Assembly: GCF_022539505.1 (NCBI RefSeq)
Contig: NW_025899959.1
Location: forward strand, 286,462 to 350,461
Direction of reading: 5' to 3'
Source of the DNA: Lolium rigidum
Lineage: Eukaryota; Streptophyta; Magnoliopsida; Poales; Poaceae
Length of the DNA: 64,000 nt
In this document: in pieces, positions 32,935 to 45,292 of the stretch
How positions within the stretch are numbered: position 1 is the first letter of the stretch
Layout: each line of letters starts with the position of its first letter
Notes under the pieces: generated by a model
What the model was told of the DNA's origin: nothing
Seen by the model: only the letters and a program-made list of their open reading frames with translations
Database searches by the model: none
Made by a program: the position numbers and the translations under genes

Positions 32935-35900
32935 ATGAGAAATGAAACGATTAGAACACGACACAGCAATACGTGGCAAGATCAGAGTGAGATGAGTTGC
33001 GTGAGCGGTCAAAGCGGCGCACCACCGAACAAAACAGTCAATCCCTATCTACCGACCTCTATTCCTCCCCAAGCCCCCGTCAATCAAGGTCGAAAAAAAA
33101 ATCCCCAACCGGAGCCGGGCTGGCGTGGCGAAGGAGCGGAGCCGGGCACGGCGAAGAGGCGGAGCCGGCGCGCCGGAGCCGGGCTGGCGCGGCGAAGAGG
33201 CGGATCCTGGCGGGCGCGGCGAAGAGGCGGAGCCGGTGGGCGTCGGAGCTAGAGGCCCCAGCAAGGCAGAGCAATCGGATGCATCGAGGAGAGCGGCGCG
33301 GCAAGGGCAGTCGGCGAGGGCGCAGTCCGGCCCCAACGGCGGCGAGCCAGAGGAGAGCGGCGCGGGAGTCGGAGGCGCGAGCCGGCCGGCAGGGCGCACC
33401 GAAGCCGGAGCTTGGCGTCGAGCATGTGCAAGGGTCGGAGGGCACGGGGCGCGGACGACGCGGGAGCGCGTGAGCAGGACGGCGGCAGGGCGATCGAATG
33501 CGAGCCGGAGGACAGGGCAGATGAGTGACGCGTCACAGGAGGGAGGCGCGTGGCGCAGTTGCTGGACGCGCAGGACGCACACGGGCACGGCGCATGGGCA
33601 GCCGGGCGAAAGCGCTGGCCAGCGCGAGGAGCAACAGTAAGGCGCATCAGGGGGTGAGGAGGTCGCGGAGAGAGACGCGGGGCGGCGGCACAGAAAAAGC
33701 TATTTCGCGGGTGTGACCACGCGCGCGGGACGCGGTGTGGAGGCGCGGCCAGCCCGCAGGAGAGTCGCAGGCGCTGGTTGAGGGAGAGGCGCAGGGAGCA
33801 GGTCAGCCATCGGTGAAGGAGGTGGTCAATCAGTCTTCAGTGCCACCTATCGGAGCATGTCAGGTAGAGGTACCGCCCCAATGGCCGATGGGTTTGAGGA
33901 GCTGCCGGAGGCCGTTGCCTAGAGAGAGGAGGGGGCCATCGATTGTGGCGCGGCTAATCTAGGGCGGAGCAGGGCAGGGAGGCGACCACCATTGCAGCCC
34001 CACGGGCGCCAGCCGCGTCGTGCTGCACCAGCGAGGTAAAATCCTCTACTCTGAATTGGTTCTCATTTCTGTGATTGAATTGTTACTTTTCGGATACAGA
34101 CAATGCTTTAGGCTCAGATATGATTTCCTATCGTTGATGCAGAGATGTATGGAGCGTGAGTTGAATTACCCAACTGGACAAAAAATCAGGTTTTAGTAGT
34201 ATCAAGGTTTTCCATTTGTACACCACTATGTGTTACACATGGATCTTGAGGATAAAGGTTCTAAAATGCAAGGAAGCTCTGTGATAATCACATCAGCACC
34301 GTGATTTTACTCCAATATTGATGTATAAACAGGGACTGATACAGAGTAACTTGCTAAATCCATCTTTATCCTGATTTGGGGGTTTGTCCAATTTTCTGGC
34401 TTGACTTTCATTTGGTAACATTTTTTTACCTCCTAATTGTATTTTACTGAAAGGTTACTTATTTGGTACGTTGAAACACTTCATATTGCTGTTAGTTCTG
34501 AACACATTTTTAGGAGCTATGCGGCCATTCTAGGGGTTCATACAGCGAAGGCATGTTTTGTTTATTTCACCAGCCAGTTTAAATCCTTACTGTACATGTG
34601 CCAAGATGCCTATTTCTTATAATTTCTGTACAAAGCTTACTATTTCTGTTTGGTATCCGAAAGCTCATATATCTCAAATGGAATAGTTTATGAGAGGAAC
34701 AAAGAAGAAAGGATGATGATATATTATTTTTTTGCTTTTGAATTGTCATTTGTATGCTTACAATATTATACCAAAGTATGTGTTACAGGAGAATGAGATA
34801 TGACAGGGTTTATTCAAATCAATAGTTTTTCATGTAATACTAGACTAAGCTACTACCGTACCTACCACTAATGACTGACCTCTACATTTGCTCATAACAT
34901 TACAGGGTCTGTGACTGAACCTGAAATGTGCTCATCGCGTAGTTGATTGGCACAGACAACTTTTGTTACATAGGCTGCAAGACGTGTTGAGAGAGATTAA
35001 ACGTATCTACAACTAAATACATTCTCCATGTCTGGATTTATTGAGCCTTTCCAAGGTATGCTCCTACATAAAAAAAATTATATGCATTGACATTTCATTG
35101 AAAGACGTACCACAACCTGCAATGTTTTTCTTTTTCTTGGTTATTCATTTCTTCGTATTGTGCCAGACTCAGTTCGTAGAGTTCACATTTGCCATAAAGT
35201 AGGTTGAAGATATTACTGGCAGAGATGAATTGGTCCCTATGGTCAAAGCTAGATTCGTTGAGTTGTCCACCAGTAAACTAAATACAGAATTTTTTGCTTC
35301 CAGGTTCAGTCCTTTGAACCAAAGACCAATGCAACAGAGCGACCAAACAAAATAACACATGTGATAAACACGCCAACATGCTCTCACCAACACAACAGAC
35401 TAACAGAGCAACCAACTGAAACTACACCTGTGATAGGCACACCAATATGATATTTCACTCTGCAGGACTGGAAAATGTATGTTCTTTGGCTTGCAGTTAT
35501 ATCGGATCTTTTTTTTGTCTTAGAGTTATATCAGTTCTTCTTTGATGTGGAGAGATTTTGTAATATTAAACATCCTGACCACATAAGAATTGAGTTGATG
35601 AGTTCATAATATTTTGACCAAACCTGAGGCAGGGTGATTTCCTCTTATAAATTGATCTTCATGAGTTTATAAATTGACGTTTTTGTATTTTACTGAAAGG
35701 TTCATGCTGCTTAGTTTCCAGGTTGACTTTTTAATTTGCCAAATTGTTAGCGGAAATATGTATACTTAAGTAGTTACCAATTGCATCGACCAAGACACTT
35801 CATCCACTACCTTACTCTGATCACAATATCAGAAACTAGGGTTCATTGTAGATATTTACTTCCTGATGTAGCCATTTTGTAAAATAGTAGTAGCATAAGA

Positions 35901-38035
35901 TCATCTGTTTTTACTTTTCCCTACTGAAAACAGTCTGTTGTTTTTAGCAACCACTGTACATGTTCAGAACTTCACATGTTAAAACATGGATAGCCATTAA
36001 ACCATTGTCTTGCTTAATTGAGGAAATTGGCCATTTTGCTTATCTACCAATTTGCGTATTCATTTTGCTCTATGAATTTCTTTAGTATGTCAATGTTTTC
36101 TTTCAGATGTCGTTTATTTGTCAATAATTTCCGCTAATACATTTCAAAATTAATGCATTAAGTGGTCGTATTATTCACAGAGAACCTTGGTTCTTTTCCT
36201 TGGTCCAATTGTGTTGTGTTTGCTTAGCTGATCACAATTCGAACTAGGCCAAATATAGTTTGCTTCACACAAAAAAAAGTCCTGACAATTTTCAAAGGAT
36301 ATGGCTTCAGGTCTTGCAGCTCTATTTTCTCACATGACAAGATTCATCGAGCTACCACATAATTTTCAAATAACAATGCTGAAACAGCGCAACAATACAG
36401 ATCAGGTCCAGGCAGCACCTAAAATAGAAAAGGTAAGAATACAGATCAGGCCCACAAAGCCGTGGAAATGGCTGTGCCAAGCTCAACATGCCCATCAAAC
36501 TACTGTGGCACCTTTCATAGGGATGAAAGACTAAGAATACCACCGAAGCCACAAGTGCCCTACTGAAGGTCCCCACTCAAGCAAGGAGCAATGCCGTCTG
36601 CGGACCCATCCTTGCGACAGAATGCGTCCAAAGAATATCATAAGCATTCCCTCATCTGACAAAGAGGACAACAATGCATCTTATTGACGAGCTTCACGCC
36701 GACTATCACAGCAAAGTACGGCTAACTTTGGTAATCAGCTGAACTGTCGTTCTGAACCACCAAGCTCTCCATCCACTACAGAGCACCATAACCACAGAAT
36801 CACCACTCTCACCTGATAGCCCATATATATCAGGATATGCTCTGCTTTTGTCATCTGAATTTTGCTACTCTATAGATAATCGGTACATGGCACCAAGTAT
36901 CTATCGATGACTAAGAATCATGTAGTATGTAAATGTAGCAAAACCAAAGAATGTACTATGTAATGCATATCTATATCTTACGATACTTTCTGTTTATATC
37001 CATATCAATAAGCAATTTTCTGCAATGATCTGTCCATGTTACTGAGTAAAATCTAACATACAAACTACAATCATTTCGTCGTATATAAAATAGTCATTGA
37101 TCTTACAGCATACACAACTATAACTGAAACATGTTAATCCATAGACCTTCTACCTATCAGTACTATGTGTAATTTTGTGTATCTGAAATGAATGAATCTG
37201 TCAAGAGTTGCCTCTCTTTTATGAATTTTTATGTTGCTTTTTACTGCTATTGCAAGTATATAGAAAGCGTTGACACAAATGAAGTGTTGCTTTAACTCGA
37301 TGCTTTTGCGAATGGTGCTTCCAGGTTCCCCCATCACATAGATTGTGATTTCAATCCTCTAAATTTAGATCCCTTGCATATGTGTTGTTGTTGTTGTTCT
37401 GTTTTAATCTCCAATTTTCAGTTGCCAATCACGGTACTAACAAGGAATTTCACCAGATGAACAAAATAATGTCGTATTTCAAGGCATTATAACTGTTCTA
37501 TATCTCTGGCCTTTGCTCTTCGTTTTATTTAGCACAACAATTTTGGTTCGAATTTAAGCACTATCTACCAGCAATGAAGGGAAACAAAACTCTTGGGATG
37601 CAACATGAAAAGATAGCATACCAGCCACGGACGACTGAATTCATGCTTGCTCGCGCTTATTCTCATCGGCTTGCAATTCCCCACATCTCTTTCTACAACA
37701 ACAGGAATATAGAGCCGCATCAGCACCACCTCCCGCCCCGGGCCAGCAAGGTGCCTACGCTGACAGAAGCCAGCCTCAACACCTGCAGCAAGGTGCCTAC
37801 TCTGGCGGAGGCTAGCCTCAGCACCTGCAAAGTGGAGAACGGCCAGCGGCAGGGCCGACCTTGAAGATGTTGGAGGGCATGTTGTATATAGATCCTACGG
37901 CTGACCTCCCCTGCCTTCTGCCTAAAAACATGTAGAAACGTGTGAAAGCACCCCCCAGATGGCGTCGCTGGCCATGTACCGACAGACTATTAGCACTAAT
38001 TCAGCTTAATAACATTTTACACACAAAAGTCCACG
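32935..38035 (+). other. non-coding or gene-fragment interval with GC-rich block, unclassified
   Basis: 33100-34035 is GC-rich and contains a degenerate tandem array of GCGAAGAGGCGGAGCCGG-type units (33113-33240), then a possible splice donor (GAG|GTAAAATC at 34036). From there to 38035 the sequence is AT-rich and intron-like. A short frame at 35161-35341 (ITGRDELVPMVKARFVEL, one stop upstream) could be an exon remnant, but I do not recognise it. A frame at 37574-37864 contains a short internal repeat (KVPTL.EASL.TC). With a Helitron-like end at 38067, a Helitron carrying gene or lncRNA pieces is possible; its 5' end was not found. Confidence 0.3.
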
Positions 38036-38067
38036 GGCGCGGCGTGCGCTGCGCCATCGCCTCCTAG
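38036..38067 (+). mobile_element. Helitron-like 3' terminus
   Basis: A GC-rich imperfect hairpin GGCGC-GGCGTGCGCT-GCGCC (38036-38055) lies 8 bases before CTAG (38064-38067), followed by T, the signature of a Helitron 3' end inserted at A|T. A weaker, degenerate version (GCTGCAACGCGGGACATCTC then CTAG) ends at 38267. The matching 5' TC terminus is not identified. Confidence 0.45.
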
Positions 38068-38305
38068 TATCTTATAAAGCCACTACCCACTATAAGCATT
38101 TACTATAATTTTCTCTGGATTCTCGTGAGGCCACGCCAGCTGAATGGTTCTACCCTACTGGGCACTGGCCCTCTCAAGAAAATGCCGCCTTCTCACCTTC
38201 TTGCCTCTCTATGATTGTGTTACAAGAATGTGCTATAAATTCTGCTGCAACGCGGGACATCTCCTAGTTAGGTTAGTGAAAAGTGGCACGGTACTAACCA
38301 TTAGT

Positions 38306-38472
38306 TAACCCGAGGAAAAGATCACAGCATTCCATAGTAGACAAGTAAAAAAGCAATGGACTCTACACAAGATAGAGAATTTTATGACAGGGTGGTATTG
38401 TTAACCCGAGGAAAAGATCACAGCATTCCATAGTAGACAAGTAAAAAAGCAATGGACTCTACACAAGATAGA
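38306..38472. repeat. 72-bp direct repeat
   Basis: TTAACCCGAGGAAAAGATCA and the following sequence to ACACAAGATAGAG occur at about 38306-38377 and 38401-38472, separated by about 23 bp. Confidence 0.85.
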
Positions 38473-38680
38473 GGGTGGTATTGTTGGGAACTAAGCTGTT
38501 CAAATGCTGGAGTAAATAAGTACAGAGTAGCAGGTCTGTATAGTAATAGACATGTAAACCGATACGAACTTTAGGTCACAAAGTAACACAATTAAATAAT
38601 CATGCACCAATACAACAAAAGTATAATGTGGACAATCTCACTGAGTCGGATAGGTTCTAGAATAATTCAACTGTAACCAC

Positions 38681-41390
38681 CTTTAAATCCTGGCAACGCC
38701 GGGAAATCTTCATTTTGAATACTGAATTCCTGGTTTTGTTGAACAATAGTGTTAACACCAACTCCTTGCTTCCGTAGTGATCCTGCAATTTAAAGAGGTT
38801 GGCAAAGCATCCTCCAGAATTTGGGGGAAATATTCACAGTTTTCCAGCATTTAGCATTACCATATTGTCCTTGCGGCCCACCAGCAGAACTAGGTCGGCC
38901 AGTCAACTGGGGAAAATCATTGATGTCGAATGGAGCATTGTCACCATGGTCATGTAGCATCCCCATAGAACCTAGAGAATTATTACCACCTTGCATTTGG
39001 TTCTGGGATAATGAACCTCCAGACGATGGATATGAACTTCCAATCATACTAATTAGTTGAGATGATCCTGGTTTCAGAGACAAATAGAAACAAAAAAAAA
39101 AAGCTGAATAAGGAACTTCAATAGGAGAAAATAATGCACTGTATAGTTCTTGGTCATTCAATCTCACAGAACTATAACGATTGTACAAACTATAAACAAG
39201 TTTTTATTTCAACCCAATTGCTTTCATGAATTTTAATTGGAACTATCACAAAACAGAACAATGTTAAGGAAAAGGTGATGTTTCAATTAGTAAGAGAAGA
39301 GATTTTGGGTATCCAACATACGGCTGGAAAATAAGAACATCAATATACCAGAAACTAGGCACTATGATAATAAGTTGGACTTAATATTTAAGGTCAAAAC
39401 TGTAGTTTCTATAAGCTGGCATATATTGTACCGAGAGCGAAAAAATGCATATTCCTCCAGATAGGTAGTGGTGTTCACCAGGCTTTACTTTCATGGCAGA
39501 CATGGCAACCAAACTTTAACATACACGCTTCCTGAGTTGTTCCAGAATTAAATGAATAACAAATTCAAACTTGTTTATTGTGGGGCGATTGTTCGGGGGA
39601 AGATTGTGATTGTTCAGAAGCTATCTTTTCTTTTCACTGCTTCATTGTTGCACTTGCAGAAACGAATTTTTCAGTATACCCAATAGCACCACATGGTTCA
39701 ATATTTATTAAGAATACCTACTGTGTTTTATAAATAAAAAATCCAAATATCAATATATCATAAGGGATGTTGAGTGCTTACTTTATGCCCAACTTTTTTT
39801 GCCAGGATATGGTAAGTAGAGACGCTGAACAAAGACTTAATATAGCAGTGGTTAAAATTTTAAACAAAGATTTAATTTAGCAAGGGTTAAAACATGTTAT
39901 GAAGTAGGCAATGCAGTTAGTAGGAGCTGAACAGAGAATCAGTATAGCAGTGGTTAAAAGTTAAAACATGGTAAAAATATAATAGTTCGAGCAACAAATT
40001 AAGCATGATGACATGGATATTTGTAACCTTTTTCATGTAGTAGTGAAATAAACTACACCTACCTTGCGGAAGAAGGCCATTCATCATCCTGTTGGATCCT
40101 TGCACATTTAGACTTCCACTCCCGGTATTCCCACCAAAATTCATGCGTGACGCGATACTCGGCACCGACAAACCACCAGAGCTCATATTTCTTCCAATGT
40201 TACTCCCGCCCACAATATTTCCCACAGAACTTGTAATACGTGGACCCAAGTTTCCTAAAGCTGGAGACGCGGACATGCCCGGAACAGAATTCCGATTGAC
40301 ACTGTTGCCCAAGTTTGAGGATAAGCCTTGAATGGTACCACCAATATTCATGCCACTACTATATGCTTGACCTCCACCAACATTCATTCCTCTACCACCG
40401 ACACCTGAATGTGCATGAGGAATCTGCAAAGAAATAGTAACGGTCATCGTCTTCCACGCACAAAACCACGGAAGGAGTATATGTTATAATTTCAACCAAC
40501 AAAACTATTACTTAGATTGCATAATCCACTAAACTGCAGGTTCATGCTGTTCGCAGTACAGAAAAAAAAATACTACTGCATCCCCAATTCTCCATAGTCC
40601 ATAAAGGTGGGCATTCGAACCTGAGACATGGCACCTGGAAGGTTGTTGGAAGCAAATCTCCCTGAAATGCTCCCTCCAGTTTGCTGAACCCCAGAGGATG
40701 GAAGGCCGCTCATTGCAGCATTCCTTTGAGCAAGCGATCCAGGCATATTTGGAAGATTGAAATTTCCATGAATGTTGTGCAGACCTGAAAAGGGAAGAAA
40801 ATCATAAAAGATGACAGGTTTCGTAATGGATGTTGCACTATGTCAACGCAGTAACCGATCTAGTGTATTTTAAGCTCACCAGAGTGATGGAAACCTTGAA
40901 GTGATCCAGATTGGCCAGAAAAGGATGCTGTAAATGGCCGTCCTGTTGAGTCTGGAAGATTTGATGCCGAACTGTTAAGATTTGACTGCCAAAGAAAAAA
41001 AGTTCAAGTTATCCAAACAAAGAATAATACAGACTACTAACGTGGCAAGTTATACTATTCAGAAAAGCATAACCACATTGACATAAATAGCAACCAGTCA
41101 AAGTTAAATCCCACCTGCCTACTATAGCTCATTTAAGGGTGATAAGGCAAAGAAAAAGAAGCATAGTGCTATCTTAAGACAATCGATGAATACATCAATC
41201 AACAGATTCCTCAAAAGCAGACTTAACTATTCCTGACTACTGAGTAGGAGATATTTATCAAGTGTTGAAAACTGAAGTACCCATCCATTGTCCAACTGCA
41301 AACAGTTACTAGGTAGGTACAGCTAGAATAAGAAAAATGCTGGTGAACGCATCGTAATCCAGTAGCACGTACGTTGAGCAAGCCTGACAT
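38681..41390 (-). pseudogene. VIP2-like: 5' half of a CCR4-NOT subunit gene (NOT2/VIP2-like), lacking the NOT domain
   Basis: Six minus-strand exons join in frame with GT-AG borders: 41390-41373 (MSGLLN), 40985-40880, 40784-40621, 40423-40063, 39067-38861 and 38782-38681. They give about 319 residues rich in Ser, Gly and Asn. Landmarks of plant VIP2 (NOT2) are NLGPRITSSVGN, FDINDFPQL, RPSSAGGPQGQ and EDFPALPGFKG. NOT2 is a scaffold subunit of the CCR4-NOT deadenylase and transcription complex. Its conserved NOT2/3/5 C-terminal domain should follow but is absent. After the donor at 38680 no further exon is found down to the Helitron-like end at 38067, nor elsewhere in the window. All visible exons and splice sites are intact, so the gene was cut in an intron. 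The remnant may still be transcribed. Confidence 0.85.
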
Positions 41391-41430
41391 TGTGATGACA
41401 AACAAAACAGCAAGTCAGCAGTAGGGAGCG

Positions 41431-41930
41431 CCTGAAGATTGTCCACAGAAACTGCACGACGACACAGTGAACCCTGCCAGTCTGAAACGGAAACAGATGT
41501 ATATATAAGCAGGCCATGACAAGATAAACATATGCAGGTTTCAGCAGTCCACACACAAGACACGTGGATCTCCAAAAGCCTGCTGCGCAAGGCTTCGACG
41601 GGCATAATTCCCAACAGATGAGTTGCTGAGCCGTGTAAACAATTGAATAACTGTGGCTGGATGCTGAATTCAGCGGCAGGCAGTAGTTCAATTGGTTGAA
41701 TCCGGGTTGCGGCTCAAGAGCCAGTTTGCAGAAAGTAAACAAGTGGAAGCCTGTACCTCAAATTGCTGTGCGGAGGAGCGGCGGCGACATGGCAGAGGGG
41801 GGGTGTGCGGGGGTGAGCGGAGAGAGAACTCGGAGGATCGGCGGCCGGCGGAGGAGGAGGAGGAGGTCGGAGCCGCGGCGGACGACGTCGGCAGATGACG
41901 GCGGCGGACGGATCTAACCCTAGGGCTCGG
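41431..41930 (-). other. 5' UTR exon, 5' UTR intron and promoter-proximal part of the NOT2-like gene
   Basis: A GC-rich leader (about 41930-41757) ends at a good donor (GTACAG, complement of 41751-41756). A plausible acceptor lies near 41432, which leaves a leader intron of about 320 bp before the ATG at 41390. No TATA box was assigned. Retention of this leader suggests that the 5' end is native rather than a captured coding fragment. Confidence 0.5.
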
Positions 41931-42440
41931 GGAGCGTGCGTGCGATGCGGAAGGGAGTGTGTCGGACCGTCTCTTTCTAATTTTCAGCTAGCTGATTTGC
42001 CATCAGTCAGATGAGATGTACTATGGCCGTTTGATCTGACGTGAATCACGACGCGCTCGAGGTTATTTGTCTCAGCGGTTATTGTCTCAGCTGTCCTGGG
42101 TTTTCTTTGGGGCCTGGGGCCAAACTAGAACCTGGGCCCATCATATATAAACAAAAAAAACTTCACTTCTTGTCTTTGAATTCTTTGGATAGTTTACTTT
42201 TTATTCCAAAAGGTATTTTTAGTTTAAAATAAACCTTAAACTCTTAAAATAGTCCACTTTTCATCTTTCTTCGGCTGAGTTGAAGAAATCGTTGGCGTGA
42301 AAAGAAGAAACAGTGAATCAACCGAGAAGAACAAGCTAGCTGAAATGTGGAACCCAACATCTTAATGCAAAAAAATTGAAACCTGCGTGTCCTAAAACCA
42401 GTCTCTCGCTCGGTTTTTTCCCCTCCCAATTCATTTAAAG
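41931..42440. other. upstream region of the NOT2-like gene
   Basis: AT-rich sequence without a recognisable gene. It contains a TCATATATAAAC sequence near 42140. Confidence 0.3.
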
Positions 42441-43231
42441 CGTTGTGTCACCAATAATTGCTTGCTTTATCTTGGGTGAAGACGAAGATCTATCGGAGGT
42501 CTGGGCTCGCGATCTGGCCGGTGTGTTGAGTTCTGCAAGGCCCCGCCGGCAATTGTAACAGTGCTTTTATTGCCTGGAGTTTGCTGGATCGGTGGTATTC
42601 GGTCGTGCGCACCCATACTTTTATTCCGACCGTTTGGTCTGGAGGGAGAAGCGCAAAGCTCTTTTCTGTGTTGACACCAAGTGACAGTTGATCCATGGTG
42701 AAGTCAGAAGAAGAGAATATCATGAAGGTCGAATTGGAGGACTAGCTAATGGAGGTTCAAGTCTTTGCGCTGTTGAGGGGCTTGCTTGGTGTTCCGGACT
42801 TCACAGCAGTGGTATGGAAGTGGGGGCGGCAGCACATGTGAGTTTCGGAGTCTTACCTTTCAGGGTGAAAACCCAAGGTCTGGCCTTAACTGGTTGTGCC
42901 TAGCAATGTCCTAGTTGAAAGCATTGTTTTGAGAGCAAAGACTATCTTCAGGGTGAAAACCTAAGATCTTTGATCGGGCGACGACGGCGCTGGTGCACTA
43001 TTCCCTTCTTGGAGGCGTCACTTTTGAAGAGTCTGATTTTCAGGTATTGTCTTGGTGGTGGTTGTATTACTGTTGCTAGGGCTGTGATGCTGTAGCGGGA
43101 CTTTTATTTCTTAGTTTTTTTTCTTTTTTTGGTTGTGTACATCTGTAATGTTTTAGGGCATTGCGTTGTTGCAGAGGCTGGTGTAATTAGTATCCTTCGA
43201 TATTAATATATTTCCTTTGTCGAAAAAAATG
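42441..43231 (+). mobile_element. LINE-type non-autonomous retroposon with A tail
   Basis: The block ends GCAGAGGCTGGTGTAATTAG, then ATTAATATATTTCCTTTGTC and GAAAAAAA, the standard 3' end of grass LINE-derived retroposons. Upstream are the repeated TTTCAGGGTGAAAACC/CTTCAGGGTGAAAACCT motifs and no ORF with domains. The 5' boundary is approximate because no target-site duplication was found. Confidence 0.55.
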
Positions 43232-44095
43232 CATCTGGAAAAAATGTTCCACCCCAAATATTACAGTCTAACCTCACACGTTACTTTAGAAGATAGGGTA
43301 AATGTGCCCGTAATAAGAAAAACGATAGGTTAAATGAAGACTTTCTAATATTCGCAATGGACCAAGCTACTTCTAGGGATGCAGATCAATTAATCTTCCC
43401 CTCGCTTTGGAAGTGTTTTATGTTGCTGACCCAGGGGTAAACTTGTGTAATTTATGTTCCTTTATTATCTGTAGCCACTGTGACCTTTCTTTCTCTGGCT
43501 CTCTCGTGTTCTCCAGTTCGTATAATTTGGACATCCCTGTCAAGATTTATGATTTTACCACCTGCCAACGAAGTGTGGTTCACAACGATCCAGTTCACGC
43601 TGCATCATATGCGTTTACTGTCGAGTGTACTCGTGAAGAATTATGATTGTTGCTTGCTCCAACTTCAGTTCAGTTGTCACTGCCTGGAAGGAGAAAGAGT
43701 TGGCGGCGCAATTGAGTGCATTAACGTGACTCACCATCTCATTTTCTAATGTTCAGTTCGACAGGTGCAACAATCTACACCATATTATGTTGGACCTCAT
43801 AACCAGTGCAGGTGGGTATATATTACACTCCTAGCTAGCGATTGATACAAAGGCCAAGCGATCGAAGACCAACGCTGCCATAAGATGAGTGTTGAGATGA
43901 GTTTTTGAGAGTAATTAAGAGCGATGCAAAGTGTAGATATGCAATGGGCGTGGGAGGTGTCGGTAAAATATTGGCCACGCAGACCATTTGTTGCATCACA
44001 ACGTGGACGATACTCTCTGAACAGAACGAGCCTCTCAGACGAAGAAATGGATACGTGTCATGCAAAACGATGGGCCGCGCGTCATGACTAAGGCC
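43232..44095. other. no gene or element recognised
   Basis: Mixed-composition sequence. Short frames (for example 43407-43646) show no similarity I can name. Confidence 0.4.
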
Positions 44096-44590
44096 TGGCG
44101 TGACTTCCACTCCATCCTCTCTTGCTTCTCAGCCATGGGTGCTATATCGACGAGCTTCAACAAGTAGCTGGCAACCTTGCCGCTGCTATCCATGGCCGCA
44201 AGGGCGGCGCCTCTTCAACCTCCGATGTGGAGGCCTGAATCAGCTCTGTCGTGCTCCAAATCATCTCTGTGCGAAGTGATGCGTTCCCCGCATGGAGGTG
44301 ATAGACCGCGGCAGCAAGCTCTCGCCGAAAAGGGCTCCGGAGCAGCTGGCTCTGGTTTCTCGGCGGCGATGCCCGGAGGATGCCGGCGATGTGTGGCAGA
44401 AACACCGATGGACTAGATTGCTTCGATCTAGTTTTTTGTAGGGTGTTTTCTGTAACGTGTAGGCCTCTATCTTCAAATATTAGGTTCTTTGAGCGAGTAT
44501 TTGCAAGGGCTTACTGCAATTTGTAATCCTGCCACTTTAATGGATTTCTCTCAGATCTTCCGGACCCCTCTCGTGTGCAAAAAAAAAAAA
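44096..44590 (+). mobile_element. short retroposon-like block ending in poly(A)
   Basis: A GC-rich head, then an AT-richer tail with TTTTTTGTAGGGTG and TGTAATCCTGCCAC, and finally an A run at 44579-44590. The form is that of LINE-mobilised grass retroposons. The left limit is approximate and no TSD was established. Confidence 0.4.
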
Positions 44591-45292
44591 GATTGAGCCG
44601 AGGCTGAGAACGTGGTGAACTGATGATCAACACTTACTCTTTTCTGCCCGAAACTTTTGTGGAGAAACTATGGGTTTTTGGTGCGCCCTACCGGCTACCG
44701 CCCTCTTTCTATTCCAGCGAGAAGAGAGAAAATGAACGGCGACACGCGGCGGACCGGCCTTACAGGAACACGTGGCTCACTTAGAGAACAAACGGCAGAT
44801 TAAAGTAGATGAGAAAAAATTTAGTCCTCTAAACGGTGGCCGGCAGAACCGATCCAAAAAACTGCTGGAATTTTGGGCATTTGGCCTTTGGCCCATGGCC
44901 CATTATCAAATTCTGAAACTCACATGGCCCATTCCAATAATCAGTGGCAGCACTAGTGGGGGCTAAAGTTTAGTCCCACATTGCTAGTTGGAAGAGAGTT
45001 GGAGTGGTATATAAGGTGGGCTGTTATAGTCCTCGTAAGTGAGTGAGAAGAGAGAGAGCCCTCGCGCACTCCTCCTCCTCTGCCGCCCGCCTCGCCTCGC
45101 CACGCCACGCCTCGCCTCGTCACGACGTGCCGCGGGTTGCGGGAATCTCGCCGAGCCGAGCTTATCTTTTTGCTGTTTGAGAAATTAATTGTGTAATCAA
45201 TTTTGAGTCATTAGCGGACGCGTTACTCAGCCGTTTTGCCTTCCGGTTTATATAAGCGCGGACGCCAACCCTAGTCTATACCGCGTACGCAT

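Noticed and set aside
33049..33716. Overlapping 130-180 codon frames on both strands
   Set aside because: GC-rich degenerate repeats give open frames in every phase; no protein family is recognisable.
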